From: Moringa oleifera
Taxonomy: Eukaryota; Streptophyta; Magnoliopsida; Brassicales; Moringaceae
Direction of reading: 5' to 3'
NCBI GenBank assembly: GCA_021397835.1
Contig: JAJFZO010000396.1
Location: 806,001-870,000, forward strand
Length of the DNA: 64,000 nucleotides
In this document: positions 63,201 to 64,000 of the stretch, piece by piece
Layout: every line of letters begins with the position of its first letter
Position numbering within the stretch: the first letter of the stretch is position 1
Position numbers and translations under genes: made by a program
Notes under the pieces: generated by a model
What the model saw: the letters and a program-made list of their open reading frames with translations, nothing else
The model's database searches: none
What the model was told of the DNA's origin: nothing

Positions 63201-64000
63201 AATTCAGACTAAAAAATAACAGAACAATAATATGTCATAGATGCCTTCTTTATGGCTTGTGCCTGGCCAAAAGGCATCCCTAAGGGCCTGGGCTGCTGAG
63301 ACCCATGTTGCTTCCTGTGGTACAAGCACTACGGCTAATTACACTATGAGACACATAAGGTGTACATGACCAATTTGCCCCTTATAAAGAAGGTTACCTT
63401 GTAACCCCTCGTATCTCTCTTTATCTCAATTCCACCTCTATTTCTCAGATATCCTTCATTTTCTCCATAAATTCTTAGTACCAACCTAAATCTCATTGTT
63501 TTTCCTCTGTACAATCTACCTTCCCAAGCAAATCCAAGCATTTATTGATACCAAGAACAAATTACCAAGCCAAGAAATCCAAACATCCACATAAACAAAA
63601 CCAATGAACTGAATCTAAGAAATGGAGCTCCGATGCTTGTGAATCTAACTTTTGAACTCTCGTCTTTGCTCCCCTTCCTCTCATTAGCCTCATCACCTAA
63701 GGATGTACCAGCAATCAATCTCATGGACAGCAAAAATGACATGCATTGCAAAAAGCAGAAGATATTGTGATAGTTTTGTTTTCTCCTTATGTTAGAATAT
63801 CAACAGAGATTCTGCTATGTCGTATAAAGTGAGTTGGCTTCTTTCATTCATTTTGTTTCCCAAGGTGTTTGGAAGTTGTAACGTATGTATAAACAGAAGA
63901 ATCTAATTTTCACTTTTGAGGTTTTAATATTACGCCAGATTAAGCAGCAGGATTTCAGGGCTTTAAATTTACCAATATCTTCTAATGATCAATGGAATAC
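60292..64000. other. SGR2 intron (continuing past the right edge), no exon recognised
   Basis: Sequence upstream of the VPVRHLVF exon was read on the minus strand for the preceding SGR2 segments (the EEEMDDYCSQ-like, GYTGNGIKLRRGYAG-like and DDTWEAW-like regions of the Arabidopsis protein) and none was seen. The intron is therefore at least 3.7 kb, or the missing exons are too diverged to spot. It contains poly-A runs (62796-62813), a purine-rich patch (62935-63030) and short chance open frames. No transposon was classified here. Confidence 0.5.

Noticed and set aside
63344..63751. Minus-strand ORFs near the right edge as upstream SGR2 exons
   Set aside because: Their translations do not match the N-terminal half of SGR2, and splice phases could not be joined to the VPVRHLVF exon.

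Overview
The window is nuclear DNA from a dicot plant. It is AT-rich, its protein-coding exons are interrupted by long GT-AG introns, and the gaps hold relics of Gypsy, Copia, hAT, CACTA, MULE and LINE elements. The intron-heavy, transposon-filled layout resembles grapevine or another woody eudicot, but the species cannot be fixed from sequence reading alone. There are no bacterial features, no CRISPR and no rRNA; I saw no convincing tRNA.

Four genes are supported. (1) 1063-19116 (+): a ten-exon deadenylase of the CCR4/nocturnin EEP family, closest to Arabidopsis CCR4 homolog 4. (2) 29295-30644 (+): an intronless BAHD acyltransferase of 449 aa. (3) 46300-46824 (+): a single-exon, 174-aa plant protein of unknown function with a clear TATA box. 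(4) 50432-60291 (-), continuing past the right edge: the C-terminal two thirds of SGR2 (SHOOT GRAVITROPISM 2), a DDHD/PA-PLA1-type lipase, in 14 visible exons. From memory, genes 1, 2 and 4 match the Arabidopsis neighbourhood At1g31500, At1g31490 and At1g31480, so the window is probably a conserved block enlarged by transposons. The genes do not form an obvious pathway.

Transposon layout. CCR4 intron 3 holds an internally deleted Gypsy element (3191-4266). CCR4 intron 9 (7.6 kb) holds two hAT transposase relics in a head-to-head inverted pair (about 12580-16360), a solo LTR with a 44-bp tandem repeat (16971-17240) and a G-run. The intergenic space at 19-29 kb holds a hAT-type MITE with an exact 8-bp target duplication and a MULE transposase relic. 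The space at 31-46 kb holds a fourfold tandem array of a ~924-bp Copia reverse-transcriptase fragment (33981-37679) and a complete non-autonomous CACTA element with an AGT target duplication (41237-43125). SGR2 introns hold a Copia LTR/PBS remnant and shuffled LINE fragments (57555-59600).

I found no undescribed multi-gene system. The points most worth a second look are the hAT inverted duplication inside a transcribed intron, the Copia-derived tandem array, the palindrome-rich CACTA element, overlapping upstream ORFs at the CCR4-4 start codon, a tandem splice donor in SGR2, and the uncharacterised 174-aa protein.
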